Below are positions 34,464 through 43,227 of a stretch of 62,550 nt of DNA, piece by piece; position 1 is the stretch's first letter; the number at the start of each line of letters is the position of its first letter. The DNA is from Bdellovibrio sp. CG22_combo_CG10-13_8_21_14_all_39_27. GTDB lineage: Bacteria; Bdellovibrionota; Bacteriovoracia; Bacteriovoracales; Bacteriovoracaceae. The stretch is taken from positions 1 to 62,550 of the forward strand of contig PCTW01000003.1 of assembly GCA_002786715.1 (NCBI GenBank). The letters are read 5' to 3'. The notes beneath the pieces were generated by a model. It made no database searches, was not told the origin of the DNA, and saw only the letters and a list, made by a program, of their open reading frames with translations. The position numbers and the translations under genes were made by a program.

Positions 34464-34496
34464 AAAAAAGAAGGCCCGCATGGCTAAATGCGGGCC
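34464..34496 (-). terminator. Rho-independent terminator of ssb
   Basis: On the minus strand the stem GGCCCGCAT/ATGCGGGCC (34496-34473) is followed by a run of T after TTC. It lies 60 bases after the ssb stop and abuts the desaturase stop, giving a clean end for the leftward ssb transcript. Confidence 0.85.
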
Positions 34497-34557
34497 CTCG
34501 GAGAACGTCAATGGGTCTTAAGTGTGAATTTATAAACCCATTAATGTATCATGAGAC

Positions 34558-35010
34558 CTAAAACGGGATATCATCAGCTGTGAAGCTTTGATCCGTAGTG
34601 ACCTCATAATTCTTGTCATACATACTTTCATCATTATTTTGTTGTGTTGGTCCACCAGCATCACGTTGTGCGCCAGGTGCAGCTCCAGCTCCTAAGAACT
34701 GAACTGAACTTGCCATGATTTCTGTTGTGAATTTCTTCTGTCCACTCTTGTCTTCCCAAGAACGTGTACGAAGGCTTCCTTCAACATAAGCTTGACGACC
34801 TTTTGCCAAGTATTGATTACAAAGTTCACCAAGCTTGCCCCAAACAACAACTCTGTGCCATTCAGTGCGCTCTTGCTTTTGACCGCTTTTATCGGCCCAA
34901 GTTTCAGAAGTTGCAACTGAGAAGTTACATACTGCTGAACCAGATGGTGTGTACTTAAGTTCAGGATCTTGTCCTAGTCTTCCGACAATAATAACTTTAT
35001 TAACGCTCAT
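34558..35010 (-). CDS. ssb: Single-stranded DNA-binding protein
   Basis: The 150-residue protein has the OB fold start [20 protein letters not shown], the family segment [20 protein letters not shown], a Gln/Gly-rich linker and the acidic interaction tip DDIPF at the C-terminus. It binds ssDNA as a tetramer and recruits repair partners through the tip. The ATG is preceded by GGAGG. It is not next to rpsF/rpsR as in many bacteria. Confidence 0.96.
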   Translation of the reverse strand: MSVNKVIIVGRLGQDPELKYTPSGSAVCNFSVATSETWADKSGQKQERTEWHRVVVWGKLGELCNQYLAKGRQAYVEGSLRTRSWEDKSGQKKFTTEIMASSVQFLGAGAAPGAQRDAGGPTQQNNDESMYDKNYEVTTDQSFTADDIPF

Positions 35011-35065
35011 TAAAATCCTCCAGAACGTGCATGTGTGTAGATGGTACGAATTTGTCTGTCTCGTG

Positions 35066-35077
35066 TTAAATCACCAT
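35066..35077 (-). other. Three-codon leader reading frame before ssb
   Basis: On the minus strand a perfect AGGAGG lies seven bases before ATG GTG ATT TAA, about 56 bases upstream of the ssb start. A ribosome would probably bind here. It may be a minimal leader or start-stop element, or a decoy. No other gene explains the strong site. Confidence 0.3.
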
Positions 35078-35215
35078 ATATCGTCCTCCTCTTTTTTTAA
35101 AGCAAGAAAATCTCAACATTCCCAACACGACAGAGGCAAACGGTTAATTTTGGGGATCGATTTAAATGACTAAAAAGAGGTGAATTTAAAAAATCTTAAG
35201 TGAAATATTGAACGC

Positions 35216-35620
35216 TTAACGCAACTCATTTTGATCAGTTTGTTCTGGTGAATTCTTTAATTCCCAAAATTCTTTGACCAAACGACGAGCTACTTTTACG
35301 TCACGCTTATACCACGACGCATCAAATCCACAATACGGACAGGGTATCTCCTTGCGAAAATTAGTGCGAACACCGGCCTCGAAAGCTGCCCAAACGATAA
35401 AGATACAAAAGAGTCCTTCATATTTCATAAAAGGATAAAGCATCGCCGCAATGACAACTGTAATGATCGACATTTGAAGATAATGGCGTTTTGTTAGTCG
35501 TGGTTTAGAGGCAAAAGCTCTCGGGCTACGACACAAAGGACAGAAAAATTCGGTCGCTGGTTTCTTATAGCGATAAGGCCGAGTTTCAAGTGGCCGCAAT
35601 TTATTCTGTAGGTTTTTCAT
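35216..35620 (-). CDS. Zinc-ribbon membrane protein
   Basis: The 134-residue protein has two Cys pairs, FFCPLCRSPRAF near the N-terminus and IPCPYCGFDASWY near the C-terminus, which together could form one zinc site. Two TM segments (about 52-68 and 70-86) lie between them. No catalytic motif is seen. GGAGG precedes the ATG, with a slightly long spacing. It is separate from ssb by about 200 bases. Confidence 0.65.
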   Translation of the reverse strand: MKNLQNKLRPLETRPYRYKKPATEFFCPLCRSPRAFASKPRLTKRHYLQMSIITVVIAAMLYPFMKYEGLFCIFIVWAAFEAGVRTNFRKEIPCPYCGFDASWYKRDVKVARRLVKEFWELKNSPEQTDQNELR

Positions 35621-35703
35621 TGATGAGAGACCTCCTGTCTCTAATCTATTATGCCTTATTTTACGGTCACAATTAAGACGGGAAAGATTGCCCGTCCAGA
35701 GGC

Positions 35704-35738
35704 AAAAAGGCCTCCAGAGCCCCCGCGAGCTCTGGAGG
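35704..35738 (-). terminator. Strong hairpin with minus-strand T-run
   Basis: CCTCCAGAGC (35711-35720) pairs perfectly with GCTCTGGAGG (35729-35738). On the minus strand the stem is followed by CC and TTTTT. It lies upstream of the zinc-ribbon gene, so it must end a different transcript coming from the right. Confidence 0.65.
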
Positions 35739-35915
35739 AAGATGAGCTTAACCTCTTGAATGCCTTACGGCCGGTGAATTTGCTCAGTTGGAAGGGCTGC
35801 CAGAATCAAGCTACGTTCCGCCTGTCACGGCCTGGCCGACCCATGACAGTTAGTGTCATACATACAAATCTGATACCAAATGTCGTAGCCCTGTTCTCAG
35901 TTATTTAAGTTCATT
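35704..35915 (-). ncRNA. Candidate structured RNA, unidentified
   Basis: A locally GC-rich segment (compared with the AT-rich flanks) ends in a good minus-strand terminator. On the minus strand it can form ATGACA/TGTCAT (5-nt loop) or, alternatively, CTGTCA/TGACAG. A long-range pairing AGGGCT/AGCCCT and a GUAA tetraloop within GCC-GUAA-GGC are also possible. No protein frame on the minus strand looks real. I could not match 6S, SRP, tmRNA or RNase P consensus. An 85-codon plus-strand frame covers it but has no ribosome site. Confidence 0.4.
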
Positions 35916-35984
35916 GTTTGACGCTTAGAAATGGCACCAGTAGCATTAAGACACTCAAAATCGGGACCAATTGTTGACTCATTC

Positions 35985-38675
35985 ATGAAGAAAATTCGAA
36001 CGAAAATCATTCAAAATCAGGGCGGCCAAATCACCATTTTTTTGGGGCTTTCGATGGTGCTCATTTTAACCTTCGTGGCTTTTATCGTGAACGTCGGACT
36101 CTTCGTTAAGGCCAAAATCAATTTGCAAAATGCAGTGGATGCTTCAGCCTACGCTGGTGCTTCAGTCCAAGCTCGTCAGCTCTCGAATATTTCTTATCTC
36201 AATTGGGAAATTCGCAATACCTACAAAGAGTGGATGTTTAAGTATTATGTTCTTGGACAAAAAGGTCTGACTCAAAAATTTGATGCTCAATTCTCTGGTG
36301 GCGCAACTAAAATGAATTTCCGTCTCGACACTTTTTACAAGGCTTCAGACGGTGCCTATTTTGATTCAAGTGTCTTTGATAAATATAATGTCCCTTCCAT
36401 TTGTATTCACTTTGGTTCTCCTCACAATATTTGTGGTATCGCTTCAGTACCTGGTCTTCCTCGTTTTGAAACTTTAGGAATTTCTGGGATCTCTGAAGAG
36501 AACGAATCATTTTTAAATGCCATCGTAAAAACAAAAGCGAATGACTGTTCAACTCGTACCAATCTCAATTTCGGAACGGCCATGATGTGGGCCTTTGGAG
36601 ATGGAAAAGGTGATCTCTTTCCCGACATTCCCCAAATCGGTGCCTCTCGACCAGGTGCTTGGCCTCAGGCTTTTGAGCTTGGCATACGAATGAGAAATTT
36701 AGAATCGATCGTCAACTTTCCTCCAGTTAAGAATGGAATTTGCGCCGATCCTTCAGTTGGATGTCCGAATGCCGTAATCGACCTGCTAAATCGATACCAA
36801 TTTGGCCCTCAAGTCGAAAGAGTTTCAAAAGCTTTCTATTCGGGGTTTAGAAATTTGGGTGGAAGGGCCTATGAACAAGATTGTAATGGAGCTCAAGGTG
36901 CTCAAAGCAATATGGCCTGTTCATTTACTCTCTACGAACTCTCCCCTTCTGATTTTCAAGTCCAACCAAATTCTTTGAGTGGCTTCCTCCTTCCGACTGA
37001 TGCTGACAGCGATTCCTTTTTTAATAAACGCTATCTCGATTTGATCGCTTATCCCGTCAACCTAGTTAATTTCTATTCCATGTTTCTCTCGCAAACGACA
37101 GATTTTAAAAACTCTGCGACGAAGTCCGAAGCCGATTGCGGCATTATTAAAACAGCGCTTCCTATTCCTGCCTACCTGATGGGCTTCACTAAAAATCCAA
37201 ACGTCATGACTTATTATGCAGTTAAAGGAAAAGCAAAATTTGTGGGACTCATGTTTCCGTTCAAAGATCAAACCGGAATCGAGTTAACCGCCTATGCTGG
37301 TGCAAAACCATTTGGCGGAAGAATTGGCCCTCGGATTTTTGCACATGAACCGACTCGAAATCCCACCATGATTAAACCGAGGAACCAAGGGAATTACCTT
37401 CTCTCTTCTTCTTATCTCTCTGGCTTACAGCCCAATTTAACTTCTGGTTTTAAACCTGGATTGCCTATTCCAATTGAAGAAGAATTTTGGGTGAGAACTG
37501 ATTCTGAAGCGGTTGGCGGTTCACCTACATCATCTAACAAACCAAAATTTGCGGTACCTAATATTTATTATGATTTTTTAAATGGCACTGAGCTCAATCT
37601 TGAAGTCAACAAATTAGGTTCGGTTGAAATTCTTAAAGAGGCCAATACTTGGACTGAGGCTTACGAACAAAATCAAGAAGACCGTGGACTTTTTAATCGC
37701 ATTCAATTCGAACAGTTTTGGAATCTCCAAGCAAACAGTGGATCGGGGACGAATAACGCCGTGATGTCAGCTGATCAAGTGGAAGATTCGATAAAAAGAG
37801 CACGTGCTCCCACCAAGTATGATTCGCTCAATTATCTTATTCCCAGTTTTGCAGATGCCAACACCGCTGGTAATAATCCTTTTGATACTAACCCAAGCTT
37901 TATCAATCAATCTTCAAGAGCAAATGAAGTCAAATACATGATTTATGCTCCCCTGTTTGGGACTTTTTTCCCACACAATAGAGAAATCCAAGGGATTAAA
38001 AACGAAGTAACTCAGTATCTCACCTATAACGAAACAGCGATCACCACTTTTAATGATTCATTGAAGGCCGTAGCTGACGCCATGATCGCTGATTCCGCTG
38101 GCGCTAAAAGTCCAGATGCTTACGTCGAAGCGGCCAAAACTATTTATAATGAACCGCTTGATGTAGTCGGCGCACCAACCGATCCTCAATGTCAAAAGCT
38201 CAGTCTTGCCCAACAGTTTAATCAATTTTTTAAAGGTGTTGGTGAACAGTGTGGCATTAAACCCATCAAAGAATATATGGAGTCCTATTTAGACGAACAA
38301 AGAAGTGCCAATGGTGAATACCAAAATTATTATACGACTTCCTTTTTGAGATTAAACCAAGGAGAAACACCTCCTTTTGATCCCAATATTTTGATGTCTG
38401 CCTATAGCCCCGGCAGGCGACAAGGTGCAGAACCAAACGGAACGATGATCACTCCATCTGGAGTCGATTTAGGTATTGCAAGGCGTAATGTTTACTCTAC
38501 TAAATTTGTTCCCGTTAATGATTTTTTGATAAGACCCGTAACGGGAAGTGGAATCATGACTTTAGGGTTATTACATGAAAATGATCAGTCCACAGTACCT
38601 GACGTAACTGGATTGAATATTGAAAATAAACTGTTACCGGACGATTTGACCGAATATAGCTCTATTGATTTTTAG
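35985..38675 (+). CDS. TadE/TadG-like pilus-assembly-type protein
   Basis: The protein has about 897 residues. The N-terminus KIIQNQGGQITIFLGLSMVL followed by a TM segment and then QNAVDASAYAGASVQAR is the class III prepilin-like N-domain of TadE/TadG proteins. The remaining 800 residues are extracytoplasmic, with no other domain I recognise and several Cys pairs. In Tad systems TadG anchors the pilus at the envelope; Bdellovibrionota often carry long orphan versions. I take ATG 35985 because it begins the N-domain directly; ATG 35931 is open too, and neither has a good ribosome site. No tad operon is beside it. Confidence 0.7.
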   Translation: MKKIRTKIIQNQGGQITIFLGLSMVLILTFVAFIVNVGLFVKAKINLQNAVDASAYAGASVQARQLSNISYLNWEIRNTYKEWMFKYYVLGQKGLTQKFDAQFSGGATKMNFRLDTFYKASDGAYFDSSVFDKYNVPSICIHFGSPHNICGIASVPGLPRFETLGISGISEENESFLNAIVKTKANDCSTRTNLNFGTAMMWAFGDGKGDLFPDIPQIGASRPGAWPQAFELGIRMRNLESIVNFPPVKNGICADPSVGCPNAVIDLLNRYQFGPQVERVSKAFYSGFRNLGGRAYEQDCNGAQGAQSNMACSFTLYELSPSDFQVQPNSLSGFLLPTDADSDSFFNKRYLDLIAYPVNLVNFYSMFLSQTTDFKNSATKSEADCGIIKTALPIPAYLMGFTKNPNVMTYYAVKGKAKFVGLMFPFKDQTGIELTAYAGAKPFGGRIGPRIFAHEPTRNPTMIKPRNQGNYLLSSSYLSGLQPNLTSGFKPGLPIPIEEEFWVRTDSEAVGGSPTSSNKPKFAVPNIYYDFLNGTELNLEVNKLGSVEILKEANTWTEAYEQNQEDRGLFNRIQFEQFWNLQANSGSGTNNAVMSADQVEDSIKRARAPTKYDSLNYLIPSFADANTAGNNPFDTNPSFINQSSRANEVKYMIYAPLFGTFFPHNREIQGIKNEVTQYLTYNETAITTFNDSLKAVADAMIADSAGAKSPDAYVEAAKTIYNEPLDVVGAPTDPQCQKLSLAQQFNQFFKGVGEQCGIKPIKEYMESYLDEQRSANGEYQNYYTTSFLRLNQGETPPFDPNILMSAYSPGRRQGAEPNGTMITPSGVDLGIARRNVYSTKFVPVNDFLIRPVTGSGIMTLGLLHENDQSTVPDVTGLNIENKLLPDDLTEYSSIDF

Positions 38676-38712
38676 TCCTGATTGACGACAAAATCTATGG
38701 GGAGTAAAAAAG

Positions 38713-39453
38713 ATGAAAACTTTGTTAGATAAAGCCTGGGGGTATATTGTGAGCAAGAAGACGACTTCGAAAAAAGCGGCCAAGAAAGTGGCCAAGAAAA
38801 AAGTTGCAAAAAAAGCAGCATCGAAGCCAAAGGCGACAAAAAAAGCTGCTCCAAAGAAAAAAGCACCGGCCAAGAAAATGGCCAAGAAAGTTGTTGCTAA
38901 AAAAGCAGCTCCTAAGAAAAAAGCACCTGCTAAAAAAGTCACAAAAAAAGTAGCACCTAAAAAAGCTCCAGTGGCCAAGAAAGTTGTTGCTGCTAAAACA
39001 GCAACAAAGAAAACGGCTGCCGAAAAAGCTCAAGACAAGAAAGACAAAAAGCTTTCTCGTGAGGAGGCTATTCGTCTCTATAGAAAAACTCATAAAAACC
39101 AACTCGACGCTAAAATAATTGAAACTTATCAAGAATCACTGGATGAAGATGAAGTTATTGATGTTGTGGCAGGTGAAGAAGAACTCGAAGGCGAAGACGG
39201 AGAACTTACGACTCCGGGTATGATGGACGAGTTTGAAGACGAAGATGAGTATGAAACAGAACCACTTCCTGCGAAAGAAAAAGAAGAAGAAGAGGAAGAA
39301 GAAGTTATGGCCCTAGAAGAAAAAGAGGGCGACTATGGTTTTGGCTGGGGATACAGTGATGCTTTTGATAAGCCAGATGAAGAAGACGAAGCTGATTTAT
39401 CTGATGAAGACGAACTCTATGCTCGCGGCTTAGATTCAGGCTCCGATGACTAA
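38713..39453 (+). CDS. Histone H1-like Lys/Ala-rich protein with acidic tail
   Basis: The 246-residue protein has residues 14-100 made of Lys/Ala repeats such as KKAAPKKKAPAKK, present twice with small changes. A short helix with LSREEAIRLYRKTHKNQ follows, and residues 140-246 are strongly acidic (EEEEEE, DEEDEADLSDEDE). The basic part resembles histone H1-like nucleoid proteins (Hc1-type, AlgP); the acidic part is nucleoplasmin-like. It probably condenses or organises DNA. GGGGAG precedes the ATG; a GTG at 38749 is an alternative start. Its stop overlaps the next ATG (TAATG). Confidence 0.75.
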   Translation: MKTLLDKAWGYIVSKKTTSKKAAKKVAKKKVAKKAASKPKATKKAAPKKKAPAKKMAKKVVAKKAAPKKKAPAKKVTKKVAPKKAPVAKKVVAAKTATKKTAAEKAQDKKDKKLSREEAIRLYRKTHKNQLDAKIIETYQESLDEDEVIDVVAGEEELEGEDGELTTPGMMDEFEDEDEYETEPLPAKEKEEEEEEEVMALEEKEGDYGFGWGYSDAFDKPDEEDEADLSDEDELYARGLDSGSDD

Positions 39454-39713
39454 TGTCAGCTCCATTGTTAGAACTTTACTACTATTACTCATGCCCTTTT
39501 TGCCAAATTGTTCTAGAAGTTGTTAAAGAGCTAAATCTTCAAGTTGAATTAAAAGATATTTTGGCCAATAGAGAAGATCTCAACCGACTAGTTCGAGACA
39601 CTGGCAGAAGAACAGTCCCTTGCCTCTACATTGATGGAAAACCGATGTTTGAATCGCGAGACATCGTAAAATGGTTAAGGGATAATAAGCAAAATCTTAA
39701 GACTAAAAATTAA
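39453..39713 (+). CDS. Glutaredoxin-like protein
   Basis: The 86-residue thioredoxin-fold protein has the redox motif CPFC (YYYSCPFCQIVLEV) and the cis-Pro region RRTVPCLYIDGKPMFES, followed by DIVKWLRD. It belongs to the glutaredoxin or GST N-terminal type. It probably uses glutathione or a similar thiol. It is translationally coupled to the histone-like gene. Confidence 0.9.
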   Translation: MSAPLLELYYYYSCPFCQIVLEVVKELNLQVELKDILANREDLNRLVRDTGRRTVPCLYIDGKPMFESRDIVKWLRDNKQNLKTKN

Positions 39714-39727
39714 AATAAAGGACTCAA

Positions 39728-41032
39728 GTGGAAATCAGAGATCCGGTTCACGGTTCAATTCATATTTTAGAAGAAGAAGAGAACATCATTAAAGATGACT
39801 TTTTTCAACGCCTAAGAAATATCAAGCAGCTTGGTTTTTCTGAGTATGTTTTTCCAGGGGCAACCCACTCTCGCTTTATTCACTCCATCGGCGTAATGTC
39901 AGTTGGAGAAAGGGCCTTCAATAAACTTTTTAAAAATAAAGTTCAGAATCAAGATCTTCTAAGATTAAAAGAAACTTTTAAGTTAGCTTGCCTTCTCCAC
40001 GACGTTGGGCATGCTCCTTTGAGCCATTCTACTGAATCAGTTATGCCGATGGTGAGTGAGCTTCAAATCCCAGCTCAATTCAGGGCCGAGAAAGATATCA
40101 AGAAAGATCGCCAAGCAACCCATGAAGATTATACGATTAAGTCTATCGCAGATAGCTCGTTCGCTGAATCTTTTGCCGGTGTAGAATCAAAATTTGGAGT
40201 TGATCGTCGACACATTGCCGATCTTATTGTTGGAAAAACGCAAGATAAGTCTTATTTCACTGTCGAAGGAATTAATTATTTCCCAATTCTCAATCAACTC
40301 GTTTCCTCTGAGCTCGACTGCGATCGCATGGATTATCTTTTAAGAGATAGCTATTTCTGCGGTGTCAGTTATGGTGGCTATGACCTGGATTGGATGATCG
40401 ACAATCTTGAAGTTTGTATTGTCGATAATCATGCATATCTTGGAATCACAGAAAGAGCGGTTGTCACTTTTGACGATTTTTTATTATCTCGTTACCACAT
40501 GTTTGTGATGGTTTACTTTCATTACCGTTCAGTTTGTCTGGAACAGCTTCTCTATAAATATTTTAAAACTTCACCTGAAGAGTATAAAATCCCAGCAGAT
40601 ATTGAAAAATATATTGAGCATGATGATCATTACCTTATGAAAATCATGCGCATGAGTAAGAATCCTTACGCTCAAGCGATCGTTAAAAACAAAATCCCTA
40701 AAAAAGTGTTTGAGTCGTTCAATGAAGACCAACATAAAAAACTCGATCAGATTCAAAAATATTTTGAAGCTGAAAAAATTGAATATATTAAAGGGTCTTC
40801 AAGAGGGCGATTATCGAAGTATTATCTTGAAGAAGAAAGCAAAGAGAAATTCCCGATGAAAGTTGTTCGGAAGCTCTTTGACTCTCCAACTCCCGTTTTT
40901 ACCGATATTACGGATGCTACCGACCTCTTTTCCAAGTTTTCCAAGTCCCATGAAGTCAATAGACTTCATTGCGATCTCGAATCACTTAGCGAAGCTCAGA
41001 GAAAGCATCTCCTCTCTCTTATTCAGCGTTAA
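39728..41032 (+). CDS. HD-domain phosphohydrolase (dGTPase/YwfO-like)
   Basis: The 434-residue protein starts with the family's RDPVHGSIHILEEEE, followed by FPGATHSRFIHSIGV, the HD motif LLHDVGHAPLSHS and a long helical C-terminal part. It matches the YwfO/SAMHD1-like HD phosphohydrolases, which hydrolyse (d)NTPs. Start is GTG at 39728, with AAGGA at proper spacing; no ATG fits. It follows the glutaredoxin gene by 14 bases. Confidence 0.88.
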   Translation: MEIRDPVHGSIHILEEEENIIKDDFFQRLRNIKQLGFSEYVFPGATHSRFIHSIGVMSVGERAFNKLFKNKVQNQDLLRLKETFKLACLLHDVGHAPLSHSTESVMPMVSELQIPAQFRAEKDIKKDRQATHEDYTIKSIADSSFAESFAGVESKFGVDRRHIADLIVGKTQDKSYFTVEGINYFPILNQLVSSELDCDRMDYLLRDSYFCGVSYGGYDLDWMIDNLEVCIVDNHAYLGITERAVVTFDDFLLSRYHMFVMVYFHYRSVCLEQLLYKYFKTSPEEYKIPADIEKYIEHDDHYLMKIMRMSKNPYAQAIVKNKIPKKVFESFNEDQHKKLDQIQKYFEAEKIEYIKGSSRGRLSKYYLEEESKEKFPMKVVRKLFDSPTPVFTDITDATDLFSKFSKSHEVNRLHCDLESLSEAQRKHLLSLIQR

Positions 41033-41073
41033 TGCTCTTGTTAGGTGCCTAGGGATTTGCGATAATATTTTCA

Positions 41074-41775
41074 ATGAATCGCTTTTCTTTATACATTCTG
41101 CTCATCATGCTCTATTTGGGGCTATCTAAGAGTTTTGCTCCTTCTGAACAAAAAGCAGATTACATTCAAAATGAACAGGTTTTGTCCGGCTATTTTAAAG
41201 GTGCACCGATCACCGTTCTTATAACAGACACCATTCAGGCAGGATTTTTGATCAAGACCTATTATTTAAAGCTTAAAATTATCAACCCTTTTGAATCCTA
41301 TTCAGAAGATGTAGTTGTGAGAACTAGCGCTCAGTTCTGGGAAAAAAATATAAGCCATATTGGGATGACGATCTTTAGAAGAAAAGAAGACAATGCCGAA
41401 TACAGCACTCTTCCCTTGCCTCCTGGCGCGCAGTACATTGGTGACCCTGCCTACGGTTCTTGGGTCTATGAAGATTCAGGTCGCAAAGTCTGGCAGTTTC
41501 ACAAAGCATATAGAAGACTTTATCAAGAATTTTATTGGGGTAACTTTAGACCAGATTTTGAATTCTACGAAAAACTCAAAATTTATCTCAATAACGGAAC
41601 TATCTTTTACGGTCTCAATGAAGAATTTGGAACAAATGGCAGTGTCACGAAGGAAAACCTCCTTCCAGACAGAGCAAAAAATAGTGATGATCTTTCGACC
41701 AAAAGATTTAAAGACTTCATTAAAAAATACTGGCTGCTTCCCAATCAATTCAAGATTGGCAGAGGAAATTCATGA
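41074..41775 (+). CDS. Conserved-type hypothetical with N-terminal TM
   Basis: The 233-residue protein has an N-terminal signal or TM segment (4-22) and a soluble remainder with a beta-rich pattern and aromatic clusters (YGSWVYED, YRRLYQEFYW). No family is recognised. It overlaps the DUF350-like membrane gene by four bases (ATGA), so the two are functionally linked, perhaps as a periplasmic partner. Confidence 0.65.
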   Translation: MNRFSLYILLIMLYLGLSKSFAPSEQKADYIQNEQVLSGYFKGAPITVLITDTIQAGFLIKTYYLKLKIINPFESYSEDVVVRTSAQFWEKNISHIGMTIFRRKEDNAEYSTLPLPPGAQYIGDPAYGSWVYEDSGRKVWQFHKAYRRLYQEFYWGNFRPDFEFYEKLKIYLNNGTIFYGLNEEFGTNGSVTKENLLPDRAKNSDDLSTKRFKDFIKKYWLLPNQFKIGRGNS

Positions 41776-42680
41776 ACGAATTACTTGATAAGCTTATTCT
41801 GAGAATTATCTTTACTCTTTTTATGTGCCTCATGTTGTTGGTTTATAAATATGCGCACACGATATTTTATCCCACATCTCGGCAACAATTGTTTAAGCGT
41901 TTTTATCCTTCGAAGAATCCCGCGGATACTCTCCATCTCTTTTCACGAATCTTAGGAATTGGGATTATCTTCTCTGAATTTTATTTTCACTTAAGTGATG
42001 GCTTCTTCTTTGCCATGTTTGATTTCTTTCTCAAGGCCATACTGGCTTGTGTTTTTTATCTCCTCTCGGTTTATATTATCGAGGGAATCGTTCTTTTTGA
42101 TTTTGAGTATAACGATGAAATTATAAAGAAAAAAAATATGAGCTATTCACTCGTCTGTTTTACTCATGCTCTGGCCATGGCCTATCTCATGAAATCGATT
42201 TTAAGTATCAGTCAGGATTCTCAGCTTTTTATGTTTTTCCTTTGGCTCTTTGTTATGGTGATGATGGGATTTGCGACAAAAAGCTTTAAGATACTTTCAA
42301 AAATAAACTTGAACGCCTCTCTCGTGCAAAAGAACACTGCCGGTGCTTTTTCCTATCTCGGCTTTTTCTGGGGCTGCACTATTATTATCGTCTCAGGAAT
42401 TTCGAACGAAGTTTTCAATCTCAAGGAATACATCATTCTTGTCGTTCTTAAAATCCTACTGTCGATTATCATCATTCCCATTTTTATCTACGGGCTTAAA
42501 TGGATCTTTAAATTGCAAGATGACATCGACAAGGTCAACGCTGAAGAAAAATATTATGACACGACCAGAATTGAATATAGCTACGGTATATATGAGGGAT
42601 TAACTTTCTTTACCTGTTGTTTCCTAACCACTGTGACTACCGGACAAATTAACTTTGGTACTTTTTACCCTGTCTTTTAA
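41772..42680 (+). CDS. Multi-TM membrane protein, DUF350-like
   Basis: The 302-residue protein has about eight TM segments in two similar halves. Each half contains an Asn-rich loop (KKKNMSYSLVCFTHALAMAY; KINLNASLVQKN) recalling the DUF350 'N-x-A-x-A-l' pattern. I call it DUF350-like with moderate confidence. Its function is unknown, and transport is suspected for the family. It is coupled to the 233-residue protein upstream; GAGGAA precedes the ATG. Confidence 0.6.
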   Translation: MNELLDKLILRIIFTLFMCLMLLVYKYAHTIFYPTSRQQLFKRFYPSKNPADTLHLFSRILGIGIIFSEFYFHLSDGFFFAMFDFFLKAILACVFYLLSVYIIEGIVLFDFEYNDEIIKKKNMSYSLVCFTHALAMAYLMKSILSISQDSQLFMFFLWLFVMVMMGFATKSFKILSKINLNASLVQKNTAGAFSYLGFFWGCTIIIVSGISNEVFNLKEYIILVVLKILLSIIIIPIFIYGLKWIFKLQDDIDKVNAEEKYYDTTRIEYSYGIYEGLTFFTCCFLTTVTTGQINFGTFYPVF

Positions 42681-42720
42681 TCTCAACCGACAAAAGAGAT
42701 AATTTACAGAGGGGATATCT

Positions 42721-43227
42721 ATGGAACTACGTTTTTTTCAAATGCTTGATATGATCAATAATCGTCTTACGAATATTGAGAAGAATATTAATCGCATTGA
42801 AGAAAAAATTGATTTTTCTATTAGCCTCCAAAGAAACCATCTCATTCGTGTAAAAAATGGCCAAGAAATTGATGATGCTATGATCTTATACGGAAAGCCA
42901 TACAACGATCTTACTCCACAAAGAGCTTTTGAGATTTTTGAGAATCCTAATATCGATTTTATTCTTCTCGATGTAACTGAAAAAGATTATGTTCCTTCGC
43001 AACCGCTCGAAGGAGCTATTCATATCCCGCTAGAGGAACTCAAAGATCGTTGCCATGAAATCTCAAGCCATACAGCTTCTTTATTGGTTATTTCAGAGAA
43101 AGGTCTACGCTCAATTCGCGCCTGTGAAATCTTGGTTCAAAAAGGTTATTTTAACGTGAATAATATTTCGGGTGGCTATATGTTCTGGCCGGGGCTTAAG
43201 AAAAAAGAACTTCCCGCAATTCCTTAG
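42721..43227 (+). CDS. Rhodanese-like protein without catalytic Cys
   Basis: The 168-residue protein has an N-terminal coiled coil (about 8-34, NRLTNIEKNINRIEEKIDF) and a rhodanese domain (about 65-160). Typical parts are DFILLDVTEKDYVPSQPLEGA and HIPLEEL. The loop normally bearing Cys (CxxGxR) reads VISEKGLRS, so Ser replaces Cys and sulfur transfer is not expected. It may be a binding domain. GAGGGG precedes the ATG. It converges with the MarR gene, overlapping by four bases. Confidence 0.75.
   Translation: MELRFFQMLDMINNRLTNIEKNINRIEEKIDFSISLQRNHLIRVKNGQEIDDAMILYGKPYNDLTPQRAFEIFENPNIDFILLDVTEKDYVPSQPLEGAIHIPLEELKDRCHEISSHTASLLVISEKGLRSIRACEILVQKGYFNVNNISGGYMFWPGLKKKELPAIP

Noticed and set aside
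35651-35908. 85-codon plus-strand frame (MPYFTVTIK...) before the TadG-like gene
   Set aside because: No ribosome-binding site, and it covers a perfect terminator stem for the opposite strand; an RNA element is more likely, though a protein is not excluded.
38634-39132. Phe/Leu-rich minus-strand frames opposite the histone-like gene
   Set aside because: They are the complement of the Lys/Ala codon repeats, with no start signals of their own.
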